DNA of 64,000 bases from contig WOAB01000583.1 of NCBI GenBank assembly GCA_027886185.1, positions 1,612,001-1,676,000 on the forward strand, read 5' to 3'. Of the stretch, positions 11,531 to 22,103 are shown piece by piece. The notes under the pieces were generated by a model, which was not told where the DNA came from, did no database searches, and was given only the letters and a program-made list of their open reading frames with translations. This stretch comes from Rheum nobile (lineage: Eukaryota > Streptophyta > Magnoliopsida > Caryophyllales > Polygonaceae). The translations under genes were made by a program, and so were the position numbers. Position 1 is the first letter of the stretch; every line of letters begins with the position of its first letter.

Positions 11531-13375
11531 TTGCTTGACCCAACCCTTCCTAAGGTCGCAGACCATGTCAGCATCATCCTCATCAAAGTTGTAGTCCGAA
11601 TCTATCCCAAACAAATAGCCAAACAAAGCCTCACACTCCGCCAGCTCGATATCCTGACCGGTCCATGGCGACGTCACCTCAAATCCCTCGATCGGCAGCC
11701 CTAGAATCATCAGCACGTCATGTAGCGTAGGACCTATCTCGCCCCAGGGAAAGTGGAAGGTGTTCGTCTCTGGATGCCATCTCTCAACGAACGCTGAAAT
11801 GAGGTTGTGATCAACATGGCCGAACTGGAAATCAAGTAAATCGGTCAACCCCGTCTGATGCGTAATCCAAAACCAGGACCCCTCCGCAGGGACCCCTCTG
11901 GGAATACGATCCCTCCAAAATGCAAACTGCGAAGGACGTGTCTAGACCGTCAAATTCCTAACAACGTCCTCGGGTGGGTCCAACGACGCCTTCATCCATA
12001 TCAGCTCTGCAATGTGCGTGTCAAAGTTCCTCAACAAAGAAGGAAACTGCTCAGCTGGCTCAGGAGGAGTTGGGTCCTGCGTGGCTGGCTCAGGCTGAGA
12101 CGGGGCCTGCTGAGATGGAGTCTCCTGATGTGGCTCAGTGGGAGATGGGGCCTGTGTGGCTGACTCAGGCTGAGACGGGGCCTGCTGAGATGGCTCAGGT
12201 GACTCCTCCATGTGTAGCTGCTGCTGAGGCGAGTCCTCAAGAGGTGGGTCCTCCTGATGTGACTGCTGAGGTGGGTCCTCCATAACCACGTCCTCATCTG
12301 AGCGGACGGGACCAACATCGTCCTCACTAGCACCCTCACTATCGGCCTCACTATGGCCCTGCGATACACCGTCAACCCTCCTCTTGCGAGCAGATGCAGT
12401 AGTAGGGCGACTATCTCGATCGGACCGTGCGATCTTACACAACACTTCCTATTTTTGCATTAAAAATATAGAAAATTGTTTTCTTACAAACAAAATCAAT
12501 ATATTAAAATTTTCATTACAATAACATATTTAATATTACAGTATAATTGTCGCAATTTACCTATACTATTTTTTATAATTATTAAATACAATAAAAACCA
12601 AATTTACAAATATAACTATATTCATTTTACCCACTATAACCTATTTACATATGTCCAAATATTATTTTCATACAAACAAAATAATATATTACAATTTTCA
12701 TTACAATGATATATTAAATATTATTTAACAGTATAATTGAGCATATTACCTATACTATTTTTAACAGTATAATTGAGCATATTACCTATACTATTTTTTA
12801 TAAGATAATGATTTAATAATCTAAAATCCAAGTATATAAATCTACAAGTGCAGAAACAATTTAATTAAATAAATTAGATTTAACGATTACAAATTTAAAA
12901 AACACCATACCTTTTCAGTTGTCCTCCGTTCATATTTTCGCTTTTCGCGAACTGGAATTTCACCCAAGTCTGAAATGGCCTCCTGACCAACCGCGCACGC
13001 GACGTCAAAGGCATTCTCCGGCGCGATATCGCCCTCCTCGCCCTCGGTCCTGGGCGGCTCCACAGGCGGCCCAGATTCCACCATAGGGGGCGGCTCCGCA
13101 GGCAGCCCAGATTCCCCCATAGTGGGCGGCTCCGCAAGCGGCCCAGAATCGTCGCTGCTTCCCCCCGTCACACAAAGATTGGCTGCCGCCGCCGCCAACG
13201 TCGAATCGGCCGTCGAATCGCCGCCGTCTCCACCTAGCACTCCCGCCGCCGCCGCTGCCGCCAACGTCGAATCGCCGCCGTCTCCGCCTAGCACTCCCGC
13301 CGCCGCCTCCAACGCCTCTTGCTCGTCCAATATCGCAAATAGGTCGTCCAATGAATATTCGTCGCCCGGCTCCAT
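11530..13375 (-). pseudogene. PMD gene carried by MULE 1
   Basis: The first exon (13375 to about 12910) begins MEPGDEYSLDDLFAILDEQ and is rich in Ala/Gly/Asp repeats (AAAGVLGGDGGDST twice) and repeated EPPxxxESG units. An AT-rich intron (12450-12905) follows. Exon 2 (12445 to about 11530) has a long Glu/Gln/Pro/Ser region with repeated QQAPSQPE units, then an in-frame TAG near 11940, then the PMD core FVERWHPETNTFHFPWGE. The core ends at about 11530 in KGWVKQF, where it meets the OTU end of the transposase tail to tail. The domain is normally longer, so its C-terminus is missing. The layout matches 4876-7613, which argues that PMD is a regular cargo of this MULE family. Confidence 0.75.
12450..12905 (-). 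other. AT-rich intron of MULE 1 PMD gene
   Basis: Contains a local duplication: ACAGTATAATTGAGCATATTACCTATACTATTTTT occurs twice back to back near 12729-12797, plus related ACAAAATxAATATATTAxAATTTTCATTACAAT blocks near 12490 and 12680. No coding signal. Confidence 0.5.
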
Positions 13376-13469
13376 TTTTGTGTATTTCGAACGATGGAAA
13401 TCGCATCGGAGAAGACGACCCTGGGCGGCGTTATATAACGGTGACGTTTCGAATTTTTTGGCGGTTTAG

Positions 13470-13810
13470 GGTATGGGCGGCCTACTAAGCCGCCCACATT
13501 TTAATTTCAAATTCCACTTTCGGCGGCCTGTTGAGCCGCCCACAATTTAGGGTTTACACTCGGCGGCTTACAGTCCCGCCGAGGTTTATCCCGGTTTCCA
13601 GAAAACCATATTTTTTTTTAATAAATAAATAAATTAAATTATAAAACCGGGTTCTACAAAAACCAATAAAACTGGGCGGCCCATAATGCCGCCCAGGTCC
13701 AAATCGGGTTCATAAAAAACTGGTTTGCATGGGCGGCATTAGGTGCCGCCTATGTGCAAACCGGGTTTTTGGAAGGGTATTATGGGCGGCATGTAGAGCG
13801 ACCCAGGAGA
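13470..13810. repeat. Right subterminal hairpin array of MULE 1
   Basis: Six GGGCGGC...GCCGCCC-type hairpins at about 13474-13496 (8-bp perfect arms), 13520-13542, 13559-13583, 13673-13695, 13729-13752 and 13782-13806. They are separated by ACCGGGTT-containing spacers, mirroring the left array. They lie between the right TIR and the PMD first exon. Confidence 0.82.
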
Positions 13811-13860
13811 AAGTGCGCGGCTAAAAAAAATCGACTGCGCGGTTTATCGGCCATACTTAA

Positions 13861-14487
13861 TTAACACGGGTAGGTAGAAAGTTACCACATATTCTACCCA
13901 AAAAAATAGCTACCTGCTCTACGTACTCCATCAATCTGGGACCAATATTTTTTTTTTATATACATATAGGCCCTTACTTTTTAAAAGGATTTTGGACCAA
14001 TTGATTCTTTTAAGAATTTTTAATTAATAAAAGAGATTTCTATTAATTTTTATGTATTTTTACTATCCTCTACTAATTTATTTTATTATTTTTTTCTTTC
14101 TTCTTCTTTGTTTTCTCTCTCTAAAATATTGTTTTTTGGGGTTTAGGGTTTAAGGGGTAGGGTTTAGGGGGTAGGGAGTAGGGTTTAGGGAGAGGAAAAA
14201 TGGTCCATTTTTGCTAAGGGTCCATTAGTTTAAAAAAATATTTGTCAAAGGGTTATTTACTTAACTCACCGTACTTTTTAACGCATAGGCGAAATTGAGG
14301 GTTTTGGGCTCATTGGCCCTTAAAGAGTTTTCAATTAATAAAATGGACCCTTACTAGTTTTTAAGGGTTTAAGAGGTAGGGTTTAGGGATAGAGAGTAGG
14401 GTTTAGAGAGAGGGAGAGGGGTCCATTTTTGCTAAGGGTCCATTAGTTTAAAAAAAGTTTGTCAAAAGGTTATTTACTTAACTCATC
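13861..14487. repeat. Duplicated segment with telomere-like GGTTTAGGG tracts
   Basis: A tract of TTTAGGG-related repeats with GGGTAGGG variants occurs at 14137-14196 and, degenerate, at 14365-14415. Each is followed by the same 60-odd bases (GGTCCATTTTTGCTAAGGGT ... TTATTTACTTAACTCA) at about 14203-14270 and 14417-14485. This is a roughly 215-bp direct duplication. No gene is seen; 13861-14100 is AT-rich unique-looking sequence. Confidence 0.65.
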
Positions 14488-14838
14488 GGGCGAAATTGTC
14501 TTTCAGCGCATAGGCACCTCACGTAACGTGGGGATAGGCTTCCCACGTTACGCGCGGGATGAGACCTTTTCAAGCTCCACACGTTACATGTGGATCTGTC
14601 TCACACGTAACGTGTGGGTGAGAATGTTCGAAGGTCTCAATTGTTTAGGGTTAGAAATAGACCCAGCTGGGTCTATTTCTAACCCTAAACAATTGAAACC
14701 TTCGAACACTCTCACTCATACGTTACGTGTGGATGAGAGCCATACGTAACGTGTGGCTCTATTTTATCTCACGTAACGTGAGGAACCTCTTCCCACGTTA
14801 CGTGCGTACCCTATGCGCTAAAAGGCAACTTTGCCTAT
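14488..14838. mobile_element. Foldback (MITE-like) near-perfect inverted repeat
   Basis: About 350 bp folding on itself around 14666/14667 (AGACCC-AG|CT-GGGTCT). The inner 30 bp of each arm are perfect and the outer parts mostly match. The outermost arms are GGCGAAATTGTCTTTCAGCG at the left and, read inward from the right, GGCAAAGTTGCCTTTTAGCG. CACGTAACGTG-like palindromes recur at least six times within the arms. There is no coding capacity and I could not define a target duplication. It could be a foldback transposon or a hairpin RNA source. Confidence 0.75.
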
Positions 14839-15428
14839 GTGTTGAAAAGTAATCGTGTATATATAAGGCAAATAATAAGACACACTTAAATAGATGATTG
14901 TCTCAAATCATCCAACTGGATGATCTTTACAAGTTGAGATCTAAAAGACTGAAATGAAGAATTCAACTATAAGAACTCATATCTATCGCTTGTGATCGAG
15001 TTATGCTAACTTTCACTAGGCCTTAAAAAATCATAAAATCTGTGCAGAGCGTGCATTAGGATGGGGTGGGTGACAAGGAAGTCTGGGTTCAGCTTTGTTA
15101 TTGTACTGATTTAATGTACGTAGTCTTTTGGGCTATTGTTTGTTGTTATATGCAATTATGCATGATCGATCAGTATTCAGTACTCACTACTAAATAGGGT
15201 AATTAGACACATTGCTACAATATTATTTCGTTAATTTTCTTTAATAAAAAAGTAAAATCCTATTTCTAAACAAATGTGAATTGGTGGCCTCTCCTTCCTC
15301 TTTTCACCATTCTCCTATGTGCTAGACGCCCTCTCCTTCATCATTCCCTTTGTTCCATTCTCCTCGGTGCGACGACGCCGGCAGCGTCGACATCATTAAA
15401 AAAGGGGAAAAGCTTGATTTATATTTTA
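14839..15428. other. Intergenic, nothing recognised
   Basis: Ordinary AT-rich sequence. I see no reading frame, repeat or RNA gene. A related copy of the foldback outer arm (TTTGCCTATG) lies just inside at 14837-14850. Confidence 0.4.
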
Positions 15429-15846
15429 TGTGGGAAATTATATATTTTCCTATTTATATTAATTACTTATTTCCCCAATTAAAGAAGCATTTAATTATAA
15501 TGGAAAATAAAGGATAATTGTGCATCCCTTATTGATTAAAAATAATTAATGAGTTTATTAAGTGATAGACCCATAAAGAATATGACAAGGCAAGTCCAGG
15601 TAATAAATACCCAAAAACCTAATTTCTTTATTTTCTCTCAAGCAACAACCATTAGACTTTTGGGGGTTTTTGCCTGACTTGAGGATCGGAGGGGTTTTAG
15701 GAGAGATACGATACAACTCTCTTGTTGACTCTTTGTTTGATTTCAGGACCGGCTGAAAGGTCATTCTCTTCATCTAAAGTGCGGAGATCATCGGATACAA
15801 TCGTTCTACTTCAAATATCAGGGAAGCTTAGATTCCTGCTTCCACA
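15429..15846 (+). repeat. Putative LTR of a decayed gypsy element (plus strand)
   Basis: Begins TGTGGGAAAT near 15429 and ends TTCCACA at 15846, directly before a TTTGGCGCCGTCTGTGGGAA leader typical of plant gypsy elements. The start is inferred from the TG dinucleotide and the expected spacing; no second LTR is visible, so the left boundary is uncertain. Confidence 0.45.
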
Positions 15847-16560
15847 TTTGGCGCCGTCTGTGGGAACGACGACGATGGTCGCCACTAGGAGGAACACCAG
15901 TGGGTCTGAGTCTGCAAACCCGAACGTTGATGATGCTGCCGTGACTGGAGTTGCGCGTCGCTAGGTAGAGTTGGAAGCGGCGGTTGCTGAGAAGGATCGC
16001 CACATGGCGGAGCTCACTGCAACCTTAGCGAGCCAGGACTGTGAGATGCAAATGATCCGAGAGGAGTTAAGCGTTGTACATAGGAGGGCTGAGCGCTCGG
16101 CAGGGAAGCGTCCAGTGGACGACTCAAACGCTGCAAGAGAAGGGTTCAGACTTTCAAGCGTGCTTGAAATTTCGGAGGGGCGTGTGAGCCGAGGCGAGGA
16201 GGATCGACGAAAGCATACTAGTCGGGTTCCCATGTGAGGTAAGGAGCCCAACCGCAGGAACAACTCACGCGGCCTGCAGCGCGAGGACAATGATAGACGT
16301 TGGAGAGGAGTTCGGTCTTTGTCGTCGACGTCTAGGCCGAGTCGCGGTCGCTCCGAGTTGCGTTCGACAGAGTTGCGAGCTCGGGAGCGTCGACGATCAC
16401 ATTCGGCGCAATGAGATGGGCGAGGTGGTGACCATTCAGGAGGCCGTCAGCATCGATCCCGGTCTCGCTCATCTGTGCGCAGGGATAGGTCCGTGTCTTC
16501 TGAATCGGGTCATAGAGTTCATCGATCCCGGTCTCCTCTGAACCTTCCCATGTAATGCGC
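15847..16560 (+). pseudogene. gypsy leader/PBS and gag fragment
   Basis: The leader TTTGGCGCCGTCTGTGGGAA (15847-15866) is followed by a gag-like frame starting at 15874 (MVATRRNTSG). It continues through in-frame stops at about 15962 and 16234 into an Arg/Ser-rich stretch (RSRSRSSVRRDRS) around 16450-16540. A coiled-coil-like segment (ELEAAVAEKDRHMAELTATL) lies at 15967-16026. This resembles the N-terminal gag of Tat/Ogre-type elements. No downstream pol is present. Confidence 0.55.
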
Positions 16561-17640
16561 ATAAAATCGGGGAATCTCGCCACTTTGAAGCATTTTTCCA
16601 ATGCCAATGAAAGATCCTTGCTGCCGTGACCCATCATCAGAGAAACCTTGCAACGACACCAGGATCGCCTCATTTTGTTGTAGTTCAAACTGCCAACGAG
16701 CCACTCAAAGTAGGAATTAATTCTCACAATAGGCTTTTTTAGAGAAATATTTCCCTCTTTAGGCTTTGTTGGAAACTATTTCTCAATATAGGCACTTCAA
16801 ATTTTTGATTGACTCAACCTTTAGGCTAAATTACAAATCATGGTATAAAATTTTTAAACTTGCACAGATTACTCAAAAGAAAATAGATGATTTTACTTAA
16901 TGTTTTTTAATGGTACTAACTACCATAATCTACTAACTATATCTTGAATGACCTATTTTATATGTTCATAAGCCCACCATGCTCCGTAAACTAAAGGGAT
17001 TTAAATTAAAAAGGTTTGACCGTTACCTAAGCGTAGTATCACTGGACCTTCGACGTTCATGTGGCTTTCGGATTTCTAGGGGTTGCTAATCCTCAACCAG
17101 GACTCCCTTAGCTTAAGTACATCACAAATCTGTTTTGTTTCCTACCTCAGATCATAGTTTTTAACTTAACCTCTTTGTTTAACTGAATGGAGGAATTATG
17201 ATCAAGAAAAGTGGTTATTCACGACACAACTTTCGATTAAGTAGCTTTCCCTTACTAAAAACAAGCCTTTATTGAACTGGAAAGGATTACAGGTACACAA
17301 AACACACTGAATACAAACACTTAAACACTCAAGTACTTAGAGAGATTCATAGAAGATTTTAAACTTAGAAGATCTCGTTCGTTCGTTCGTTCTAGCAAAC
17401 GAAGGAAAAATGATCTAATTCTGTATCTGTGTGGAATAAGTAGAGGAGTCACAATTGATGTTCTATTCTCCAGGGTGATCCCAAAAACAAGTTTTGCATC
17501 AATATGTATGTTACTCTTTTATATGTGATTCGTATCAAGTTTATGCATAAGATCTAAGTTAGATGTTAGAAAACTGTTTTCTGAAATTTCACTTAAAGCA
17601 TCTAAATCCCTACAGCTCCAACACGTTCTGAGGCAAGAAC
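16561..17640. other. Unassigned, probably decayed retroelement
   Basis: No open gene. A TTCG tetranucleotide run lies at about 17385-17400. The composition and the adjacent gag-like remnant on the minus strand (17650-17900) suggest old retroelement sequence. Confidence 0.35.
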
Positions 17641-17649
17641 TTGGCCTCT

Positions 17650-18140
17650 CTGATTGGATGGTGCTTTCCAGTGGATTTGGGGCTTGATGATAGTGGATCG
17701 AGATGACTCATCAACTCACCTTCCATCAGTAATCCTCTCATCCCCAAAGTTATAACCTTTGACAGATGACCTAGCTGAGGGACCTTTGAAACCTATAATG
17801 GAATCAACAATTTCGATCTCTTCAGAGAAGTAGCGCATCCACCTTCTTCAATGGCGGTTCTTGGTCCTAACGGCCCGTCGGCTTTGGGATGTCGTCATCG
17901 TTTCCCATGGACGACGCCAAATTCGGGTAGCATAAACTTGTACCACACTATTTGTTGATGACTACGAGGAGAATTTGCTACTCCGACGATCCTAAACTTC
18001 TTTGATCGTCTCTCCGGTGCCCTGCGAATATAGAAAAGGTCAAAGTCGAGACTTTGTCCGTTTCACCTCCGATGCTCAACTCAGATCTTATCAAATGTCC
18101 ACGGTGACTAGGGTTTGAGAGTTGAATCGTCAGAGTAACT
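17650..18140 (-). pseudogene. Decayed gypsy leader and gag start (minus strand)
   Basis: On the minus strand 17924-17890 reads TTTGGCGTCGTCCATGGGAA, a degenerate form of the leader at 15847. An ATG then begins MTTSQSRRAVRTKNRH, followed by a stop and YFSEEIEIVDSIIGFKG. Sequence from 17925 to about 18140 would be its LTR. The element is strongly decayed and boundaries are uncertain. Confidence 0.4.
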
Positions 18141-18308
18141 AGGGTTACCTTATGATCATAAATATCTTTATCATCTCAATAACTTTTGTTAATTAGGCCA
18201 TTATTGTTTATCATATTAATAAGTCATTTCTTAATTTAAAAATATAAAAATAAATGGATTGAGATCCGGTGAGGATGAGAAGGGTGGAGAGGAATAAGTA
18301 CACATGAG

Positions 18309-18861
18309 ATGTGAAGCACGGAAATGGCAAAACACGGGGAAGCGGCAAACCCAAAAAATAGAGAAAACGGACACGGCGGGACACGACAATATAAATTAAA
18401 TTATATCATTTTAAAGCTCTTGTAAAGAAGAATATATTGACATTAATAAGAGACACATAAATAATATCCAATGGCATAAAAATGGTTAGTATTCTTGACA
18501 ATGAAGAGGTACAAGGCTGGACGGCGATGGGCGAACGACGACGGCGGTGGAGAGAACGACGACGACAATAGGCGAAGGATGGAGCGTTGGACGACGGCAA
18601 CACTGGGGAGGAGTGATGACTGGTGGTGAGGAGCAAAGGGAGTGAAGAAGATAAGAGTCGTGTTGCTACTTAGGGTTATAACTGAAATAGGGGTTTATTC
18701 TAAATTATCAAAACACTATGTTTTGTGTCTGTGAGTGTCTTGACCGTGTCCGAAATGTTGACTGTGTCTTGACCGTGTCAATCTGTGTCCAGCCGTGTCC
18801 TGGAGCTTCCCCGCGTCCGACACTGGGACATGCCCTTCCTAGGCGTGTCCGTGCTTCACAT
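18309..18861. mobile_element. Small non-autonomous DNA transposon
   Basis: A 553-bp element with inverted termini ATGTGAAGCACGG and CCGTGCTTCACAT, flanked by an 8-bp direct repeat CACATGAG (18301-18308 and 18862-18869). If one counts the next A the repeat is 9 bp, so hAT (8 bp) and Mutator (9 bp) both fit. The interior holds repeats of GTGTCC/GGACAC near both ends and no transposase. Short ORFs inside are incidental. Confidence 0.7.
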
Positions 18862-18925
18862 CACATGAGAGTTGTTGGATACGAAGCAAACAGAGTGCTC
18901 AAATAGCTTTTCAAAAATTCAAAAA

Positions 18926-19158
18926 AAAATCGGCATGGCCGAGTTATTCGTGAAAAAGACGGATTCGCGTGCACGCGAAGTGCAAATTTGTGTGCATGCC
19001 AAATACACTATGGTGTGCATGAGAAATTCATTTTTGTGTGCATGCATAAAGCACGTGCATTCATATGGAGTAACAAAATGTGTACACATGAAAACACGAC
19101 TTTGTGCATGTGAAAATGACATGTTTATGCATACAAAATGCACTACGTGCTATGTGTG
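18926..19158. repeat. Left part of minisatellite-filled inverted-repeat element
   Basis: Starts with an arm containing TCGGCATGGCCGAGTTATTC and continues as degenerate repeats built on TGTGCATGYGAAAAY (unit about 30 bp). It is interrupted at 19158 by gypsy element 2 and resumes at 28904. The opposite arm near 29090-29130 contains the complement of TTCGGCACGGCCGAATTTTC. Confidence 0.6.
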
Positions 19159-20534
19159 TGACAAGCGATTGTCGTATACCACTAAATCAAAATAAACCTA
19201 GACAAACCTAAGCAAGTAGTTAGGGCAAGTAAGGATCGAATCCATAGGGAGGAAGGGATTAATTTATGTGTTGTTCGCATGCAATAGTAACAAGAGGGGG
19301 GAGTTTTTGGCTGGTTTTGTAATCAAGAAAGTAAACAAAGCAAATAAGCAAAGAGTGTAATCAAATGTGGGAAAAACACTTAGCCAAACAAGATCCACTT
19401 TTCCTATGGTAGATTGGTCCTAGGTTCTCTCTATTCCTTTCCTTTGTTTATTCATGTCCCTATTCTTGTATAGTTACTAGTCCTACCAGCCTAACAACTC
19501 TTATTATTGAACGCACAAGAAACAATCAAGATTTAGAACAATAATAGCATTGGGCATAGGATCAAACCAGGATACATGTCAAATAATCACAACCCGCAAT
19601 AATTTAACATGCAATCAATCTTCTTTCATAATAATCTAGTTCTACCAGTCCTAGATAATTATGGATGTTACTCTAGATAAAGAATCACAGATCGATCAAT
19701 TCCAAACCCTAGCAATAGATAATTACTAAACCTAACTAGGTGATCAGTCTAGTCAAATCAATAACAATCCATATGAATAAGTGCAAGAAGAAAGATATAA
19801 ACCCAAAGGAAATAGGAAATAGAGAATTAACCTCGCAATCAAACCATAGAAAAAGCTTCACATGCCGGGCTAAGCAATGGGTGCTTAGCTACTCATAGTA
19901 CTGAAAGATATAATTGTTGAAAGGGAAAAACTCTGAATACTGAACATACGATAATCTGGGGTTCATCTATGTGGGATTCCGAATGGAGGCTGTGGGAGTT
20001 AGGTTAAATAAGTTAACCTAAAGCCCAAGATCACAAACCTCATCCCTAAAAAGGAAAAATACTAATATTTGGAATTAAATAAAACAACGAAAAAGGAAAA
20101 ACAGAAAAAGAAAACAGAAGTTCGGAGTGCGTCGGGCTGACTTCCGCTGATGGCCACAGTCGCGGCCTTTTGGCCACGGTCGCGGTTTGCTCTCGAAGTG
20201 CATAATTAATTTCCGATAATTCGGCCGCGGGCGCAGCCTCCTCGCTATCGACCATCTCCTTCGGAAATCTTGTCGCGGCCTTCTGCTCCCCGCGGCTTGG
20301 TCGCGGTTTCTTCACTTCACCGCCTTCTCACGTGGTTTCTTCATGGATCTTGCTTGTCTCCTCAGGTGGTCAATTTCTCTTCTTCTGGATGTCTCCAATC
20401 AGCTCCTCCAGACCACCAAAACCACACTTTTCTGCTCCAACTCCATAATCTCCAATTGTGCATAAAATCCCACCAAATGGCGCCTCAAACCTGGTAATCA
20501 TCCCTAGAAATGTGCTACAAAATAGCACTGATCA
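19159..20534 (-). repeat. 3' LTR of gypsy element 2
   Basis: 1,376 bp, TGACAAG... to ...TGATCA on the plus strand. The GC-rich tract near 20150-20310 contains about 20 bp (ACAGTCGCGGCCTTTTGGCC) that the other LTR lacks, which accounts for most of the length difference between the two LTRs. Confidence 0.9.
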
Positions 20535-22103
20535 AATCCCCCATGCTTAAACCTTGCTCGTCCTCGAGTAAGCTAAAGTAAACCTACTCCTCCAATCAAA
20601 TTCCCAAGGCTTCAGGAAGCATAGAAAACTCAACCTCCAAGAATTACACCAAACAATAAACACCAGGCAACCATACAAAATAAGCTCAGCACAATAACTA
20701 CAACATCAAATCAACACCCCACACAGTCAAGCTAAAAGGAAAGCAGAGTACTTCCCCCAAGCTTATCCCAAACACCATAGAGTGGAACAAAATTATAATC
20801 ATATCTCTCATCTATCTTCTTATTCCTCCAGAGTGACCTACCCGAAACCTCCTTATGACTCCTCTTCTTATGACGCCTCGCCAAGTAAAATAGGGATTCC
20901 TAGAAATCGCTCTTTTTCTTTTTGCTCATTTTGCCATGGCGCCCTTTCGGGTTTTCACCAAGCCACTCATTTCATTTTTCATAGATGGGCTCACAGTATG
21001 CTCACATCTCTCTTGACCTCTTATTACCCCAGCCTAATGCTGGTCCAAGCCACCTGCTTATTACCTAGGCCGCCCTTTTGGGTTTTCGACCTATCCCAGG
21101 ATTTTAATTTTAGCATTTTTTCAAATTTTGTGGCTCTTTTCTTTTCTCTTTTTCTCCTCAGCGACATAGAAATATAAAACTCTCCCTCATGCTTAAACAT
21201 TGCATTGTCCTCAATGTAATGAAAGACAAAAGAATAGAAGCATAGGGAAAAGAAGGAATAAGCTCACAAATGTCGTCGAGTTGGCTTGGACACTTCCGTT
21301 GTTGCTGGCGGTCCGCATAATATGCACCGGTCGCTGGTGTTGGGTGGGTGTCATCATCAACTCCAGCATCTTCTCCTACCGTGCAACCAAAATGTACCAC
21401 TTGGTGAGTAGTGATAAAACAATGATGCCGGGGTTGCACGGCCTTCAAATATCACAAAAAATGGGCCCAGATATGATCGTGGTGTGGGACATGAGTGGTC
21501 TTCCTTCGCGGCTGTCGACTATGGGGCCGCCATCGTTGCCAATAAATTGTGTAGCGAAAATTTACTCCGTTGGCAACATGCGCACCCTTCTCCATGGAAT
21601 ACTGGACAGCTTGTACTCGTACAACTTTTTTTTTTTTTGCCCCCCATTTAAGGTTTTTTCAGGGGGTTGACTAGTGCAGGGACAGGAGAGACTTACAATG
21701 GTGATAATTACCTTCTTCAATAAGCATGGGTCTCTTCCATGTAGGTTAGTCGGAAACAAAAACAAGAACAAGGCAAAAACAAACAAAACTAATGCAAAAA
21801 TAAAGAAAGAAAAGCAAAGAAAATAATACATACCTAGGGTTGCCTCCCGGACAGCGCCTTAGTTATTGTCATGGCATGACATACCGCTTCCTCGTCCTCA
21901 ACTTGGTTCGCTCACCTCCAATGAGCGCTCGGGGTCCCCATCAGGAGGGTGTCTCTTCTGGTCGTCTATGCTGAACCCGACCGTCTCCCCATCAAACTCC
22001 ATTGTGAGCGAACCGCTACTCATATCAATTTTGTACTGGCCGTGTTCATAAACGGCCTTCCCAGCATCACATGTGAATCCTTGTCCTGCCCAGTGTCCAT
22101 GAT
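20535..22103 (-). pseudogene. 3' region of gypsy element 2 with protease C-terminus
   Basis: Begins with the PPT (20535-20549). From 22103 down to about 22020 the minus strand encodes the end of retropepsin (MDTGQDKDSHVMLGRPFMNT), which is the direct continuation of the protease at 25101 and was separated from it by the solo LTR. The rest of 20550-21860 is non-coding, collinear with 1482-2855. It keeps the two CGCCCTTT(C/T)GGGTTTTC blocks (near 20940 and 21070) and a second polypurine-like block near 21180. Confidence 0.75.

Larger units (their letters stand above)
8355..13851. mobile_element. MULE 1, complete Mutator-like element
   Basis: A 5.5-kb element bounded by a perfect 9-bp duplication CATACTTAA (8346-8354 and 13852-13860), the size expected for Mutator-like elements. 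Its imperfect terminal inverted repeats are GGCGTAAAACCGCACAGTCG on the left and, read inward, GGCCGATAAACCGCGCAGTCG on the right, continuing through TTTTTAGCCGCG. It carries a transposase gene (plus) and a PMD gene (minus) in tail-to-tail arrangement. Dense GC hairpin arrays sit inside both ends. The transposase has a nonsense codon, so the copy is probably no longer autonomous. Confidence 0.88.

Noticed and set aside
18872..19195. His/Cys-rich 107-codon frame
   Set aside because: Produced by the TGTGCATG minisatellite; extends across the transposon junction at 19159.
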